A stretch of 64,000 nucleotides of DNA from Cadophora sp. MPI-SDFR-AT-0126 (lineage: Eukaryota; Ascomycota; Leotiomycetes; Helotiales; Ploettnerulaceae): contig JAGMVK010000020.1 in the NCBI GenBank assembly GCA_020747065.1, forward strand, positions 1,116,001 to 1,180,000, given 5' to 3'. The notes beneath the pieces were generated by a model, which saw nothing but the letters and a program-made list of their open reading frames with translations, did not search any database and was not told the origin of the DNA. Shown piece by piece: positions 44,101 to 54,900 of this stretch. Position 1 is the stretch's first letter. Every line of letters begins with the position of its first letter. The position numbers were made by a program, and so were the translations under genes.

Positions 44101-45104
44101 TCTAGATTCTCCAGGAGGTACTCCTTCATCACTTTGAGCTCCTCTGTTGATTGACGATAGAGAGGAGAGTAGGCGTCAGGTAGTGGCCCCTCAAGATGAA
44201 TCTTGTGGTCGTAATATCGATGAGGTGGAAGAGTATCTGCATCTTTCTTGGAAAATGCCGACTTCAGGTGTTGGTACTGTTTCGGAAGCCTTTCGGATAG
44301 GAGTCGGGCGGTGTCAGGATCTTCCGGTTCATACTGTTCCTGTAAGATGCGGTCTATCTCATAGATACTGGTTTGGAAGAACTCGGTATCTTTGCGTTTC
44401 ATGTTGAAATGGAAGGCGTTTGCGCTGATCTCGCAGATAAACACAGATGTAGGTGGTGTCCTCGATGGTTTGCATTTTAATTTCCGGACCCGTAAAGGTC
44501 CTTCACTTGCGGGGGACAATATCGGGGCCGGTTCGGGAGCGACTCGGAGGAGATGTTCTCCTAGCATTTGAACTGTGAAGGGGAGATGTTTTCGTCGCAT
44601 CTCGTCCTTTTGGATTGCCAGATCTCTGCGGTTTGCGTCGCTCTGGTAGTCTCGTCGTGGAGGGAGCTGCGTGCGTGGAAAGGGCAAGACTAGCTCCCGA
44701 GACCATTGTTTGGTAGGCGGGTAATCAGATGGCCACAAAAATCGATTCTGGTCTGTCTGCAACTTGAGACGGAATCGACGCATCCATTTGACGCCTATTA
44801 TCATATCCTGCTTCCCTAGGTCAAGGATCACAAAGGGACAGTTATACACGCGTCGACCGTCAATCGTCAAGTGCAGACGCATGTAGTGGGTGGCGTGGCT
44901 TCGGACGGAGTTCTGAAAACCACGGATTGGTACAGTGTGCGGGAGGGGCTGAATCTTCACTCCTAACGCCCTCGAAAGGCGTGTGGATATGGTCCGATTC
45001 ACGAAGAGATAACCGTTTGCTCCAGTGTCTGCTAATGCGGAGAGTGCAACTCCTAATCCATTCATACTAAGTGTACAATTGACTACGAACTGCTTCCCCC
45101 CCAT
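41175..45104 (-). CDS. pol: Pol polyprotein: protease-RT-RNase H-integrase-chromodomain, about 1309 aa
   Basis: The open frame is unbroken. The aspartic protease motif is LADTGANGYLF near the N-terminus. RT follows, with KLDIRAAFNRIRM and the YLDDILIYS active site. RNase H begins at LETDASDGVIAGVV. Integrase has the HHCC zinc finger (VHDQPSIAH...CRAC) and the D-D-E residues in MDYKDFP, VSDRGPQF and KETDGQTE. A chromodomain closes the protein (SRLYRNTLKYQVSWVGHD, TTWYNASNL). The frame is offset -1 from gag and is open only from about 45210, so it overlaps gag by about 45 bases before the gag stop. Translation by frameshifting or reinitiation is therefore expected. The start given is the first ATG; the real junction is unknown. 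It appears competent. Confidence 0.9.
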   Translation of the reverse strand: MGGKQFVVNCTLSMNGLGVALSALADTGANGYLFVNRTISTRLSRALGVKIQPLPHTVPIRGFQNSVRSHATHYMRLHLTIDGRRVYNCPFVILDLGKQDMIIGVKWMRRFRLKLQTDQNRFLWPSDYPPTKQWSRELVLPFPRTQLPPRRDYQSDANRRDLAIQKDEMRRKHLPFTVQMLGEHLLRVAPEPAPILSPASEGPLRVRKLKCKPSRTPPTSVFICEISANAFHFNMKRKDTEFFQTSIYEIDRILQEQYEPEDPDTARLLSERLPKQYQHLKSAFSKKDADTLPPHRYYDHKIHLEGPLPDAYSPLYRQSTEELKVMKEYLLENLDKGFIESSQSPFASPVLFVKKPDGGLRFCIDYRKLNALTRKDAYPIPRIDELLARVSNAKIFTKLDIRAAFNRIRMDPASEEYTTFRTRYGSYKCKVLPFGLCNGPGTYQRYMNDVLLDYLDNFCMAYLDDILIYSESVGEHQAHVESVLKRLMEAGLQADIKKCEFHVTRTKYLGYIVTTEGIEADPEKVEPLRNWKYPKTVTAVKSYLGFCGFYRQFIRNFGLIAKPLSALTRPTVAWNWTEECRVAFEELRKQLLSIQRIYHFQPELPTKLETDASDGVIAGVVSQQHDDKQWYPLGFYSHVLNGHEPNWEIHDKELYAIVESFHKWRPELMSLRNRIEVYSDHRSLEYFMTTKVLTAKQARWMEFLSDFNFQIMYTPGKDNQRADILSRREQDLEVQKQVQKDSRSRTLLAPGRLDPRINSELAERFVSSVVVASLSPLTTAEAEAPPNAPLDSFNLIEKLCQDNRTAFADVRKSLPKDYSIKDGLLLFKDRLCVQRNTPLCTRLIKEVHDQPSIAHPSGLKTYQLLAPKYYWVGMGSDCNRYVRNCRACQFSHSKHSKQQGLLHPLPIPSYPMQHLCMDYKDFPKDKHGYDRILVFIDRLGKDSVTIPCHQDINARGTAKLFIQWIYRFGHTPESIVSDRGPQFVSSFWKEFCRIIGVKVKLSTAYHKETDGQTEIMNRYIDQRLRPFVNFYQDNWSELIPLIDRAQITLPHASIGMAPYRLKFGSDPRNSWDWNSPKATTPLERLNYRDAKAVAERMKEAWELAKSNMQAAQDRMARAVNQHRRPVDFQVGDKVYLSTKNLKSHRPSRKLGNQWEGPFEILRQVGNSYQLQLPAGSNIHDVFAPELLFRDPNDPLPGQEQPRNPPEVIEGQEEWEVQEVLASRLYRNTLKYQVSWVGHDPDTTWYNASNLMGSPHKLRDFHQVNPSAPGPPRNLPEWLAAWENGEDDYSHLEDNRPVGKTAKRGLIQTI

Positions 45105-45166
45105 TAGAGAGTTCAAATCGAGTTTTGACAGATCACATTTGCGCAGGCCTAAGAAGGAGTCTTTTC

Positions 45167-46516
45167 CTAGGCCTCTTCGTTTTCCTGCATTTGATCTTCC
45201 TCACTCTCCGCTATCCCTTCAGCATCATCATTGACTTCCTCCTCGTCAAGGACCTGAACCTTAGCCGATTCGGGACAGTCTGACTTGTAGTGTCCAAACT
45301 TTCCGCACCCATAACACTTCACCTGCGGGTCGCCAGAACCTCCCTGAGGTTTCTGCGTGCCCTCCCGACGCGGTAGGGTGGGAGTTGCGAAGGTCTGCGA
45401 TGTTGAGTGGTGGTGGAAGGGAGCGTTGGGAGAAGAAGTAGGTTTAAGTACTGGTTGAGAAGTGGGTGGTCCGGAAGTCTTCCGAAAGGGGCCCGACCTG
45501 GCTGCCCTCCTGGGAGAGTCTGATTTACGGAGGCTGGCAAGAGACGGGTTGAGTTGTGCATTCCGTCGCCTATCAGCGTCAATTGAGATGAGATGGGTTA
45601 CCATCGCCGTGTAGTCGTCTTGCCATAAGCTCTTGACTGACGTGGTGGCGGCACGAAGCTGGGGGGTGATTTTGAGCCACATGAAGAAGAACCATTCTGT
45701 ACGGGCCACATTTCCTTGGATTGCGGTATTCTGGAATCTCGCACGAAATTGGGCAAAGGTTTCGCGTGCGTGATCTGGTTCTTGCATATTCATATCGAAG
45801 AACTTAGTACGAGCCTCGTAGGCTTCATTTCCAGTAAGGAAGTAGGTCTCCAGTAAAGAAATCATTTCCTGGGCTGTCCGGAACGTATCAGTTTCGGACA
45901 GGTATTGAGGCTCTAGGTAAGAGCGGGCTAGGCCAGTGGTCGATCCCCACACTAAAGCTCGCTGTGCTCGAGCGTCTGGGTAGAGACTCGCGTTGACCTC
46001 TAATCGATCTTTAACTGAAGCTTTCCATTGCTTGAACGTCGGGTCGGTTCCTTCGTCCAAGGGAGAGATCTTTTCTGTGAGCTGTACCTTAGGTCCCCGA
46101 GGGGCATCCGATTCCGCCCCGTATGTGGTAAGGGGGGTATTTTCTGGCTCAAACGGGGTACGTCCACTCTGACCTGTGGATTCGTCTCTTTCCGTTGATC
46201 GAATAATCGGCGGCACGGTTCCAAGGGGAATCGAGGTAGGATTGGCGGGGGGTGCTACTGGCGTGGCTCGAGCGGAAATTAGCAATTGCTCGATACGAGC
46301 CAAGGAGGCCTCTTGAGCACGATTTCGATTCTCCATGGATTGGATAATTCCTCTCAACACGTCTGGGTCGCTGAAGTCTCTCTCATCTCGGTTTGCGCGA
46401 CCTTTGCCTTTGTTGCCTCGAGTCCTGCGGCCAGAAAGGCTTCCGGCTGGAGTTGGAGAGTTGAGAGTGTTGTCAGTGGCTCCGCTAGACGGACCTGCCG
46501 TGTTAGTGGTATCCAT
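45167..46516 (-). CDS. gag: Gag protein with CCHC zinc knuckle, 449 aa
   Basis: The first ATG in the frame is at 46516 (MDTTNTAGPSSG); the frame is open further upstream without an ATG. The middle (TFKQWKASVKDRL, ARETFAQFRARFQNTAIQ) is the retrotransposon gag capsid-type region. CYGCGKFGHYKSDC near the C-terminus is a CCHC nucleic-acid-binding knuckle. The end is acidic. It packages the element RNA into virus-like particles. No stops or frameshifts are seen. Confidence 0.88.
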   Translation of the reverse strand: MDTTNTAGPSSGATDNTLNSPTPAGSLSGRRTRGNKGKGRANRDERDFSDPDVLRGIIQSMENRNRAQEASLARIEQLLISARATPVAPPANPTSIPLGTVPPIIRSTERDESTGQSGRTPFEPENTPLTTYGAESDAPRGPKVQLTEKISPLDEGTDPTFKQWKASVKDRLEVNASLYPDARAQRALVWGSTTGLARSYLEPQYLSETDTFRTAQEMISLLETYFLTGNEAYEARTKFFDMNMQEPDHARETFAQFRARFQNTAIQGNVARTEWFFFMWLKITPQLRAATTSVKSLWQDDYTAMVTHLISIDADRRRNAQLNPSLASLRKSDSPRRAARSGPFRKTSGPPTSQPVLKPTSSPNAPFHHHSTSQTFATPTLPRREGTQKPQGGSGDPQVKCYGCGKFGHYKSDCPESAKVQVLDEEEVNDDAEGIAESEEDQMQENEEA

Positions 46517-46998
46517 GATAGGAATAGGAGAAGATTCGGGCGTGATTCGGGTCAGTCCCGAAATAGGGGTTCCAGGAGTGTTGAGGGGACACTTCGCAAT
46601 TTCCCAGCAAGGGATATTAGCATTAGGGTAGTTTTTGTACGCCGCAACTCCATAGGCGGTGGGAGTTGCGCGGTTGCGTTCCGAAGGGGAACGAAGGTAG
46701 TTTAAGAGAGTTTCGTAAACTTGAGGGTTCCGGTAGCAGTAGTTGCGATACCTCAAATTTGTCCACAGCGGCCTCTGTGCGGAGGGGGTTATTTGGAGTC
46801 TCTGTCAATGAAGACTACTCCACTCTGATTATACTGATTTGCGACGAGCAGAACCAAACCCTGGTTCATCAGTTCGTTCAGGAGATCTCTGGAATCCTGA
46901 CTCTTCGAGGATAGCAATCGGGGGCGATTCGGATAAGAATCGGTCGACTGTATCTTCTGGGTGGTGGGATATTATATAGGCCGTCCCCGGCGGGAGTG

Positions 46999-47010
46999 AC
47001 CTTCTTGTTT
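46999..47010 (-). promoter_or_regulatory. putative self-priming primer-binding site
   Basis: On the minus strand AAACAAGAAGGT begins two bases inside the 5' LTR boundary. It does not start with TGG, so it does not fit a tRNA 3' end. It is exactly complementary to the 12-base ACCTTCTTGTTT in the LTR (minus strand, 47100-47111), as in Tf1-type self-priming elements. Confidence 0.7.
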
Positions 47011-47012
47011 AA

Positions 47013-47234
47013 TGTAACGACGCAATATTACTAAGTGCAGTATCAAGTATGGGAGCAAGAGGGTAGGCAAATAGTAATATTATAGGTCTGGTACGAAGGA
47101 AACAAGAAGGTAAGGAGCCCTCACAGGAGGAGCGGTCCTATATATACACGAATCTGGTCCGGCTTCCGTCCGGTAATATTCCGGCTAAACCTGAGTACCC
47201 CTATTTCCAGCACTTCCGTCACTTCAACGTTACA
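47013..47234 (-). repeat. 5' LTR of the chromovirus (right copy) with promoter
   Basis: 222 bp, identical by eye to the left copy. On the minus strand a TATATATA box (plus 47139-47147) lies about 30 bases before ACCTTCTTGTTT (47100-47111), so the RNA 5' end could fall on that word, which also pairs with the primer-binding site. Confidence 0.93.
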
Positions 47235-50200
47235 CTATTGTTATATTATCCCCCCCTTTAGAAAAAGCTCGTTCTTAAGTGTTCTACTATTTCTTAATTT
47301 TTATTAAGGTAGTCGTAATTATTAACACTATCTTTCTAAGCCTTTAGTTATTTAGGGAGCTTTACAGGCGGTTTTACTTACTTAAGGTAGTTAAGATAGA
47401 AGTCTTTAATCTTATAAGGAGTATATTTAAGGTCTAAGGTATTATACTATATTAAATTAATATCGTAGTTTAGCTAAGTAACATAGTAAAAAAGTGTTAA
47501 GCGTTATTTATAGTAAGTAAGTACTTTCTTTAATTCTTATTTATTATCTCTAGTAATATTAATTAGTAGAGGTAGCTCTTGAACTTACTTTAGCAGGAGG
47601 TCTTAGGGATCCTTTTACAGTTTACCCGTAGGAAAGATATTATAGACTTTTATACTCGCTAGTAATTTTAAGCGATATAAGTTACTAATTTTCTTAAGTA
47701 CTCGAAACGGTCTATTTATAGGTAAGTCTAGTTTCTTAGATAGCCGAAGTATCTTAAAGTAATATATATCAAGCTAGATAAAGTTATCTTTATTAAAGTT
47801 AACCTTATAGTAAGAGAGATTATACGATTAAGCTATTTTAGCCTAAGCTGTAAAGAGGTTTAACTAAGCTATTTACTATACTTTGAAGTATTATACGGCA
47901 TATTTAATAGTTTATTAAGTATTTAACTTATTAGCGGGGGTAGCTAAGTCTGGCAAGTTAATTCTCTAATCCTAATCTACGTAAAAGGTATATTTATAGA
48001 TTACTTTAAAGGAGGAGAGACCTCCTAGAGAGTTATAAGGGAGTATTATCTACGTATAATCTATAATAAGTAAGAATTTGGATTAGTTGTTTTAATAGTA
48101 GTTAATAAAGAGCTAAAGTCTTTACTAGAAGTATTAGTTATATACTTTAGTCTAGCTATTTATTTAAGGGTAGTTAGTAGTAGATAGCTATCTTTTAATA
48201 CTTAGAATCTGGTAAATAGCTATTCAGAATCTAGACACGAATTAAGGATCTTTATTAAAAGTAATACTTAAAGGGGCACTAAAGTATTAATATATATAAT
48301 AGATATATATATAAGTGAATTAATAAGTATCTATTATCTTCTAGTAAAGGATACTTATTACTTATTTACTGAAATAATCAATAAATATAAGTATGTTATT
48401 AAGTTCGTGTTTATCTTTATTAAACAAGTAATAATTTACTATAATATATTCTTAGGAGCGAGATAGAATAAGTAAAGGGTAAAGAAAACCAAGTTTCTTA
48501 TTCTAAGAAACTTAAATTTATTAGTAAGTATAATAGTTATAGCAGTACTACTTTACTATCTTACTAATACTATACTACTAGTACTAAGAAAAGAAAAATC
48601 AAATAGTCTTTTTAGTACTAAGGTATACTATTATAATTCAATTATAAACTTCTTAGACTATTAGAGTATAAAGGTAATTAATATTCGGAACTAAAAGTCT
48701 ACCTTTATATAATAAGAGGTCTCCTTCTATACTTAGCTTACTTAAGGAACTAGAGATAGCTTATTAGCGAAAAGCTTTAAGAGAAGGAGTATTACAGTTA
48801 GCGTTAAGGACTTATTATACTATAAAGAATATAGGGAGGAATACAGTAGTCCTTACGCTTACCCTTAGCTAGGTCGCATCGTTATCTAGCTAAATCTCTT
48901 AAAGGAGAAGGCTAGGATTAACTTAATCACAGTAGAGGAGTTACTATAGGCGCTATATCTTCTTTTTTATATTCTATTAGTCTAGCTTATTTAGCTTATA
49001 AGAGAGGGCGTTAGTTAAAGGATTATAAGCTCTAAGGCAATAGGTAATTATAAAGTTATAATTAATTAGGAATTCAATCTATTAAGCTTATTAAGTATTT
49101 AATTATTTAAAGGTTATAAAGTATTCTAAAACTTTATAATTCGTAATAATACGAATTTAATAAGGAGCTTTCGCGAGCTTAGTTCTTTAATATCTAAAGG
49201 AATAGATAATAGCAAGTATCTTCTTATTATAAATAGCGTAGTTAAGCTCCGCAGGGAGTATAGTCTTTAAGAAGAAGGTAATAGAGGACTAATTTTTATT
49301 ATACCTTTAGGAAAGTATTCCGGTAATAATACTATTACTTACATTAGTTTTAAGTAAGTAGGGCAAATCTTACTAGTAATACCTTAAGAGGGGGACTAAA
49401 GTGAGTATATATTTAAAATAGTTAAAAGCCTTTTCGCACTCTGTAGTAAAGCGAAAGAGAATATTATTCTTAGTAAGATAAATAAGAAGTTTTGCTATAA
49501 TACTATAATCGTAGATAAAGCGTTAATAGAAGTTATAAAAACTAAGGAAAGATTATATACTTTTAATAAAAGGAGAATAAATTTATTTAGTAATTATAAA
49601 GACCTTTTTAAGATTAACTTCTAAGCTGGAGATTAATATAATAAATCCTAGGTACTTAATTCTTATAACTCTAAACTTATACTTCTTTAGATCCACTTAG
49701 AGGCCTATATCTTATAGGTATTATAATACCTTCTTTATATAAAGATAATACTTTAAGAAGTCCTTAGAATATATGAGAATATCGTTTAAGTATATAGTAT
49801 AGAAATTGTTAAGGTAATTAAAAAGAATATTATTTATATAGGGCTGATATATCACTGGACTATTAGTAAATCTAAATAAAAGAATCTTATACTTATATAC
49901 TTTATATCTTATTCTAAAGGTTATATATTCTTCTAAAGTTAGGTTCATTTGTATTCTATAAAATACTTAGTAAATATCGAGCTTTATAAAGATATAAGCA
50001 CTAGTAATATAAGCTAAGGTCTTATTAATTAATAGAAGAGGGTATTAATCCTTATAAGTAAGGGAATTTAATACTTAGAAGTTAATATATAAATAGAGGG
50101 AACTATTTAGTTTTTTAATAAAGAGAATAAGGGCAGTAAATAGTACTTAGGAGGATTTAATAAATCCCTTATTAAGATTATTAATAATATATTCTTTAAT

Positions 50201-53200
50201 AGCTATAAGTTCCTCTACTAATATCTTATATAGTAAAGAGTACTTAAGAACTTTCTCTTCTTCACCTTTTAGCTTAATCTTATAGTCGTATAAGTAGTAA
50301 GGAGAGAGTATATTACTTATTACTTTAGAGAATACATAAGACTACTTAGTGTATTCCAGGGGAATTACTAATTCTATATCTAGCTTATTAAGATATATAG
50401 CAAATTACTATAGTATTATACAGTGCTCGGCTAGTTTAATAATTAAATTAGAAATAGTAATAGTCCTATATTACTCTTGCAAATATTACTCGAGTAAAGC
50501 ATTCACTTCTTAGATTATAGCTACGAATATCTTATTCGTGGCCTTACGCTTAGCTAGTAGATAGAAAGCTATACTATTAATTAAAGTAATATTCACTTAA
50601 CACGTACTTTTCTATCTAATATTTAAAGCTCTTATAAGCTTTATTAGAAAAGTATAGGATCAAGGTAAGGGGGTATTTATACTTAATTCTATAGGAGGAT
50701 ATATCTATTAAGCTATTTTTCAAGGTGAATTAATATAGTCCTTAGCTTAAGAGCTCTATCCTTTTAAAAGATACAAAGGAGTATCGGAATTAATAATAGA
50801 ATTACTTAAGAGGTTCTTTTTTCTTTTCTATACGCTCTAGGAGTATAAATACTTATTTATAAATTAGGAAAAGGACTCCTTATTAACTTTTAAAATAAGA
50901 AACAAGTATTTATACTATAAGATATATACTATAAGCCCTAGACTATTCTCTTATTATAGCTTTTATAAATATAAAGTTCCGGGTTCTTTTCTTTATTTCG
51001 TAATAATCCTATTTATCATAAGATAAGGTACTACTTAGTTTTATAATCTTTTCTTTATTAAAGAAGTATTATTAGAAATAATAGTAAAGGGAGAGTTAAT
51101 AATAAACGCTTCTATAAGAGAAAGTTTATATACGACTTAGGACTAAGGGATATTATTCTTCTTAATATTAATATTAGCGAGTTATTAAGTAGGAAAAGAA
51201 TTATTATTAGAAACTAGAGTTATTAAGGGAATATAAGAACTAGTACTCTACTAACCTTCTTTTATAAGTAAGGGGTACTTAGCTCTTTCTTTTATAGGAA
51301 TTAGATAAAGTTTTATACTAATAGCTTATAAGGAAGGTACAAGTAAAGCTAATCCTTTAGGGGTTATAGTATACTTAATCTTCTTTTGATTCCTTTTATT
51401 TAACTTAGTAGCTTACTTTTCCAGATAGTACAATAGCTTACGAAAGTAAGGGTTCGGCGTTAAAGGTTAATTATTATCTCTTATAAAGGTATTATAAATC
51501 TCTCTAGTCTTGACTTTTTATTAAGTAGTATACTTATAGAAGTACTTGCACTAATTTCTTAATAGCTATATATTATAAAGGTAAAAGAGAGATTATTAAT
51601 AATAATTAGAGTATTAATAGTAACGAGTTAATAAGCTTAAGTAATATGAAACTTTGTAGAATTATTAATTTTTAGATCTTAATCTTACTAGGTAAAAGAA
51701 AAGGGTTCACTATAGAAGTAAAAGTTATACAATAAGAGAGAGTAATAACGTCTACTTATTAGTTCTTATACGCTTAGAGGTTTATTAGTGCTTTTTCCAA
51801 AGGGTTATAAGAAGGTTCTTATATCTAAAGGTCGTAAAGAAGATCTGGAATTATCCCATAATCGCGCTTATAACTTACTAGAGGAGTTATAGCTATTAGT
51901 CGTATCTTCCTTATATAGAGGCGATTTAAATAAAGCTAGATTTATAAGGGTAATTAAGTACTTAAACTTCAGTTATAGTTCTCTTAATAGTTCTTTATTA
52001 TTTAGAAATAGGGTTATAACTTCTTTATTAATATATTATAGTACTAATACTTTAGGATTTTTACTAAGTTTTCTATAAAGAAGTACAGAGTTTTCTATTC
52101 CTAATACTATACTTTAGTAAGTTATTTATTATAGTAGTACAATTTCCGTATAAGCTATAGCAATTAGGGGATTAATAACTATAAGTCTTTTAATAATAGT
52201 AGAATTTACTCTTCTCAGGGTTTCTTTAGGAGGGGAGATATATATTTAATAAGAGTAATAAAGATTCTTCCTTAATATAAAGTTTATTAGTAGTCGTAGA
52301 GAAATAAGAATAGAAGTAATAGTATTAATACTAATAAGAGAACTAGGTAAGCTATAATAAGCTCTATTTCAAGAGAGGGTCTTTATGTTATAAGTCTATT
52401 AGAATTAATTTAATTAGTAGTTTCTATGTTTTACATTATATTAGTAGCGATACTTTACTTTATTATAGCGTAGGTTAGTAATTTAGATATTTCTTTTAAA
52501 AGTAATAGTTAAGGGGTAATTTAATAGCTATATTAATTGGTGTTTAGTAGTATTAATTAGGACATTATAGTGCTTAAACTATACTCTCCTAATAATAATT
52601 CTATAGTTTCTAAGGTTTATAATAAGAAAAAGAGTAAAAGATTATAAATATTAATCTATAATAAAGTTTATAATAGTATAATAGCTAATCTTTCTACTTA
52701 GGGTACTATTAAATCCTTTTACTAAGATAAGCGCTAGTAATTAGCGAAGTAAAGGTTTTAAAAGAAAGTAATTAATAAAATAATAACTATTTACTTCTAA
52801 ATTAAGAAGTACTAGTACCTTATATAAAAAGCTATTCTTAGAGAGGATAATTAGGATCATTAATAATTTACTACTAAGAAGCTTTATAAGATTAAGATAT
52901 TATATATCTTATATAAAATCTAAGATAAAAGCTTTCCTTAAGTATTATTATTTCCCTAGAGTATCTCTAAGGAAAGTTTAGTATTCTAATTATTATTATC
53001 TATAGTCTTACTATTAGATTTAGAAATATTATTATTAACTTAAAGCTTATTAACCTAAGGAGTATATAGTTATTAACCTAATAATTAGGGTAAGAAATAC
53101 CGTAGAGTATTTATTAGAAAAAGAGCATGTAGTATATCAGCGTATATAAGTAGTTAAGAGAGTTAAAGGACTAATCGATCTTCCATATATATAAATATTA

Positions 53201-54900
53201 AGTTACTTATCCTTACTTACTAAGGAGAGGAGGCTCCTATAAGCAGGGAGGTATAAATACCTACCCGAGGCTTCTAATAATTAGTAGTTACGCGTATAAA
53301 TACTCTTAGAGTAGAAGCTAAAGATTTATAAGTAAAATTAATAAGTAAGGCTTTAGTAGTTTAGCCTTAATCTTCTATTTAGATTACTTCTACTTATTCT
53401 TTTAAGGTCGTAGTATTACGGAATTCCTAGTATAGCTTCTTCTAAAGGCGCTAGAGTATCTTATCTTTAAGGTCTTTCTTAAGGACTAAGGAGTCTATAA
53501 CACTAGCTTTTTATACAGTAATCTAGAAGAGTTAGTAAAATTCCTAGAATATTTACTTTAATTCTATTACTATTCTCTTATATAAGAGATATATACTTTC
53601 TTCTTTCATAAGATTATAAAAAAAGGAAACTACTTTATAAATTAAGTCTAAAGTATTAATAATACTTCCGCTCTTATTATACTTTACTTAGATAAAGAAA
53701 GATTCTAAAAAACTACATGCGATTCCTTTAGTTTAAGTAAGTAACTAGTTCTTCTTATAGTCTTTATTAGCAAAGTACACTTAGTATTATTAAAGAGTAT
53801 TATATACTTAGTTCTCTTAGAGATATAAGCTATACTTCTTACTATTAGAGAGTTTTACTAGAAAGTTTAGAATCTTCTTAATATAAGTAATAATAAAGAA
53901 ATTAGATAAGGGAGAGGAGTAAGAATATAAAGGAATAGCTGAATATTATATAGAATAAGTAGGAAGAGAGCCTCTATTATTATTACTACTATTATTACTA
54001 TTTAGCGCTTTAGAGGCTATAGCAGTACCTTTACCTTTAGTAAGGTAATAGGATAAAGGTATTAAGCTATCAGATTTAATAGAGAGAAATAGAAGTATAG
54101 GTTCTAGCTTAAATAAGATAGACTTATTATTTAGTGCACTACATTAAGGAAATTAAGCTTATAATATTACTAATCTCTTTAAGTAAGCGATTCTAGTTTC
54201 TTAAATTTACTTCTAAGTATCTAGCTCTAGCTCTAATATTATAATTCTTTTTACTTATACCTTAGTAGCTTTAGAACTACTACTAAGGGTATTTTTAGCT
54301 CGCGTAGTTAACGCGGAGCTCACCGAATATAAGTTAGAAGTTATAAAAGAAGTGGAATTAGCTGTACCTCTATTATTTAGCGCTCTTACGAAAGTTATAT
54401 TTATAAGGGGATTAGATATTAAGGAGGATAATATATTGGTATTATTAGAAGGAGTCTTCTTTAGCTTAAGCTTTCTAGTTAGAGGAAGGGAGCTAGAGAA
54501 GCGGAGTTAGTTTCTTTATCAAGTTAAAATCGAGAAAGAGAGAGGGGGCGGAGGCTTTATAATCTTCGCGTTTAATAAAGGGGGATTTAATACTATTTAT
54601 TAAGTCTAAGCTTAGTATAGGCTATCTCTATCTTAAGTTAACTATACTATTATATGCAAAGCTTTAGAGGTATTTATTATAAGGGATATTTACTATCTTT
54701 CTAAATAGTATAGTAAAGAGTTATAAATAATATAATACTTTACTCTAAAAAAACAATAGTCACGTGTAATTACTATCTTATATATTAATAAAGAGATATA
54801 TAATAATAATAAGAATCTCTTAAAATCTACAATTACGTAGTAAAGAAGGTATAGAGAGGGAGAGGTAATATATAGGGAGATTTGCTTCATCTTGCTTAGG
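47235..54900 (-). mobile_element. RIP-decayed Ty3/gypsy retrotransposon remnant
   Basis: This 7.7-kb block is extremely AT-rich with TpA everywhere and very few CpA/TpG. Its left edge, TTGTTATATTATCCCCCCC then TTTAGAAAAAGCTCG, mirrors the intact element's LTR end and polypurine tract (CGTTACATCACCCCCC...GAGAGCTTG) after C-to-T change. Minus-strand pol sequence survives as the RT fragment at 49721-49948. Otherwise stops are dense in all frames. The right limit (about 54.9 kb, where normal composition returns) is approximate, and no second LTR could be recognised. Confidence 0.75.
49721..49948 (-). pseudogene. remnant of reverse transcriptase in the decayed element
   Basis: The frame reads LTLEEYITFRIRYKVYKYKI and later FYTIYLNDILIYSKDF. 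It aligns position by position with the intact element's EEYTTFRTRYGSYKCKV and FCMAYLDDILIYSES. The active-site YLDD has become YLND, a change expected from a G-to-A mutation. It is not functional. Confidence 0.85.

Larger units (their letters stand above)
39474..47234 (-). mobile_element. Full-length Ty3/gypsy chromovirus (LTR retrotransposon), 7761 bp, carrying an antisense gene
   Basis: Two 222-bp LTRs that I find identical bound gag and pol on the minus strand, so the 5' LTR is at the right. Pol order is protease, reverse transcriptase, RNase H, integrase and chromodomain, which defines a chromovirus. LTR ends are inverted (TGTAACG...CGTTACA). Flanking 5-mers (AAGTT left, CTATT right) do not match, so no target-site duplication is visible. 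Base composition is normal and no RIP signature is seen, so insertion is recent relative to the neighbours. Between the pol stop and the 3' LTR is a region of about 1.5 kb holding a plus-strand gene. Confidence 0.93.

Noticed and set aside
46286..46705. plus-strand frames inside gag
   Set aside because: They are shadows of the gag frame; unlike 40101-41006 they lack splice signals, a cysteine pattern and in-phase exons.
46990..47012. tRNA primer-binding site next to the 5' LTR
   Set aside because: The sequence after the LTR does not begin with TGG and shows no tRNA 3'-end look, whereas the 12-base match to the LTR is exact.
54693..54890. 65-codon hydrophobic frame at the end of the decayed element
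   Set aside because: The Ile/Leu/Tyr-rich composition is what AT-rich RIP DNA encodes by chance; there is no homology to the element's proteins.
47235..54900. CRISPR-like or satellite array because of repeated TAGTA/TTATA words
   Set aside because: There is no regular unit or spacer; the repetition comes from extreme TpA enrichment caused by RIP.
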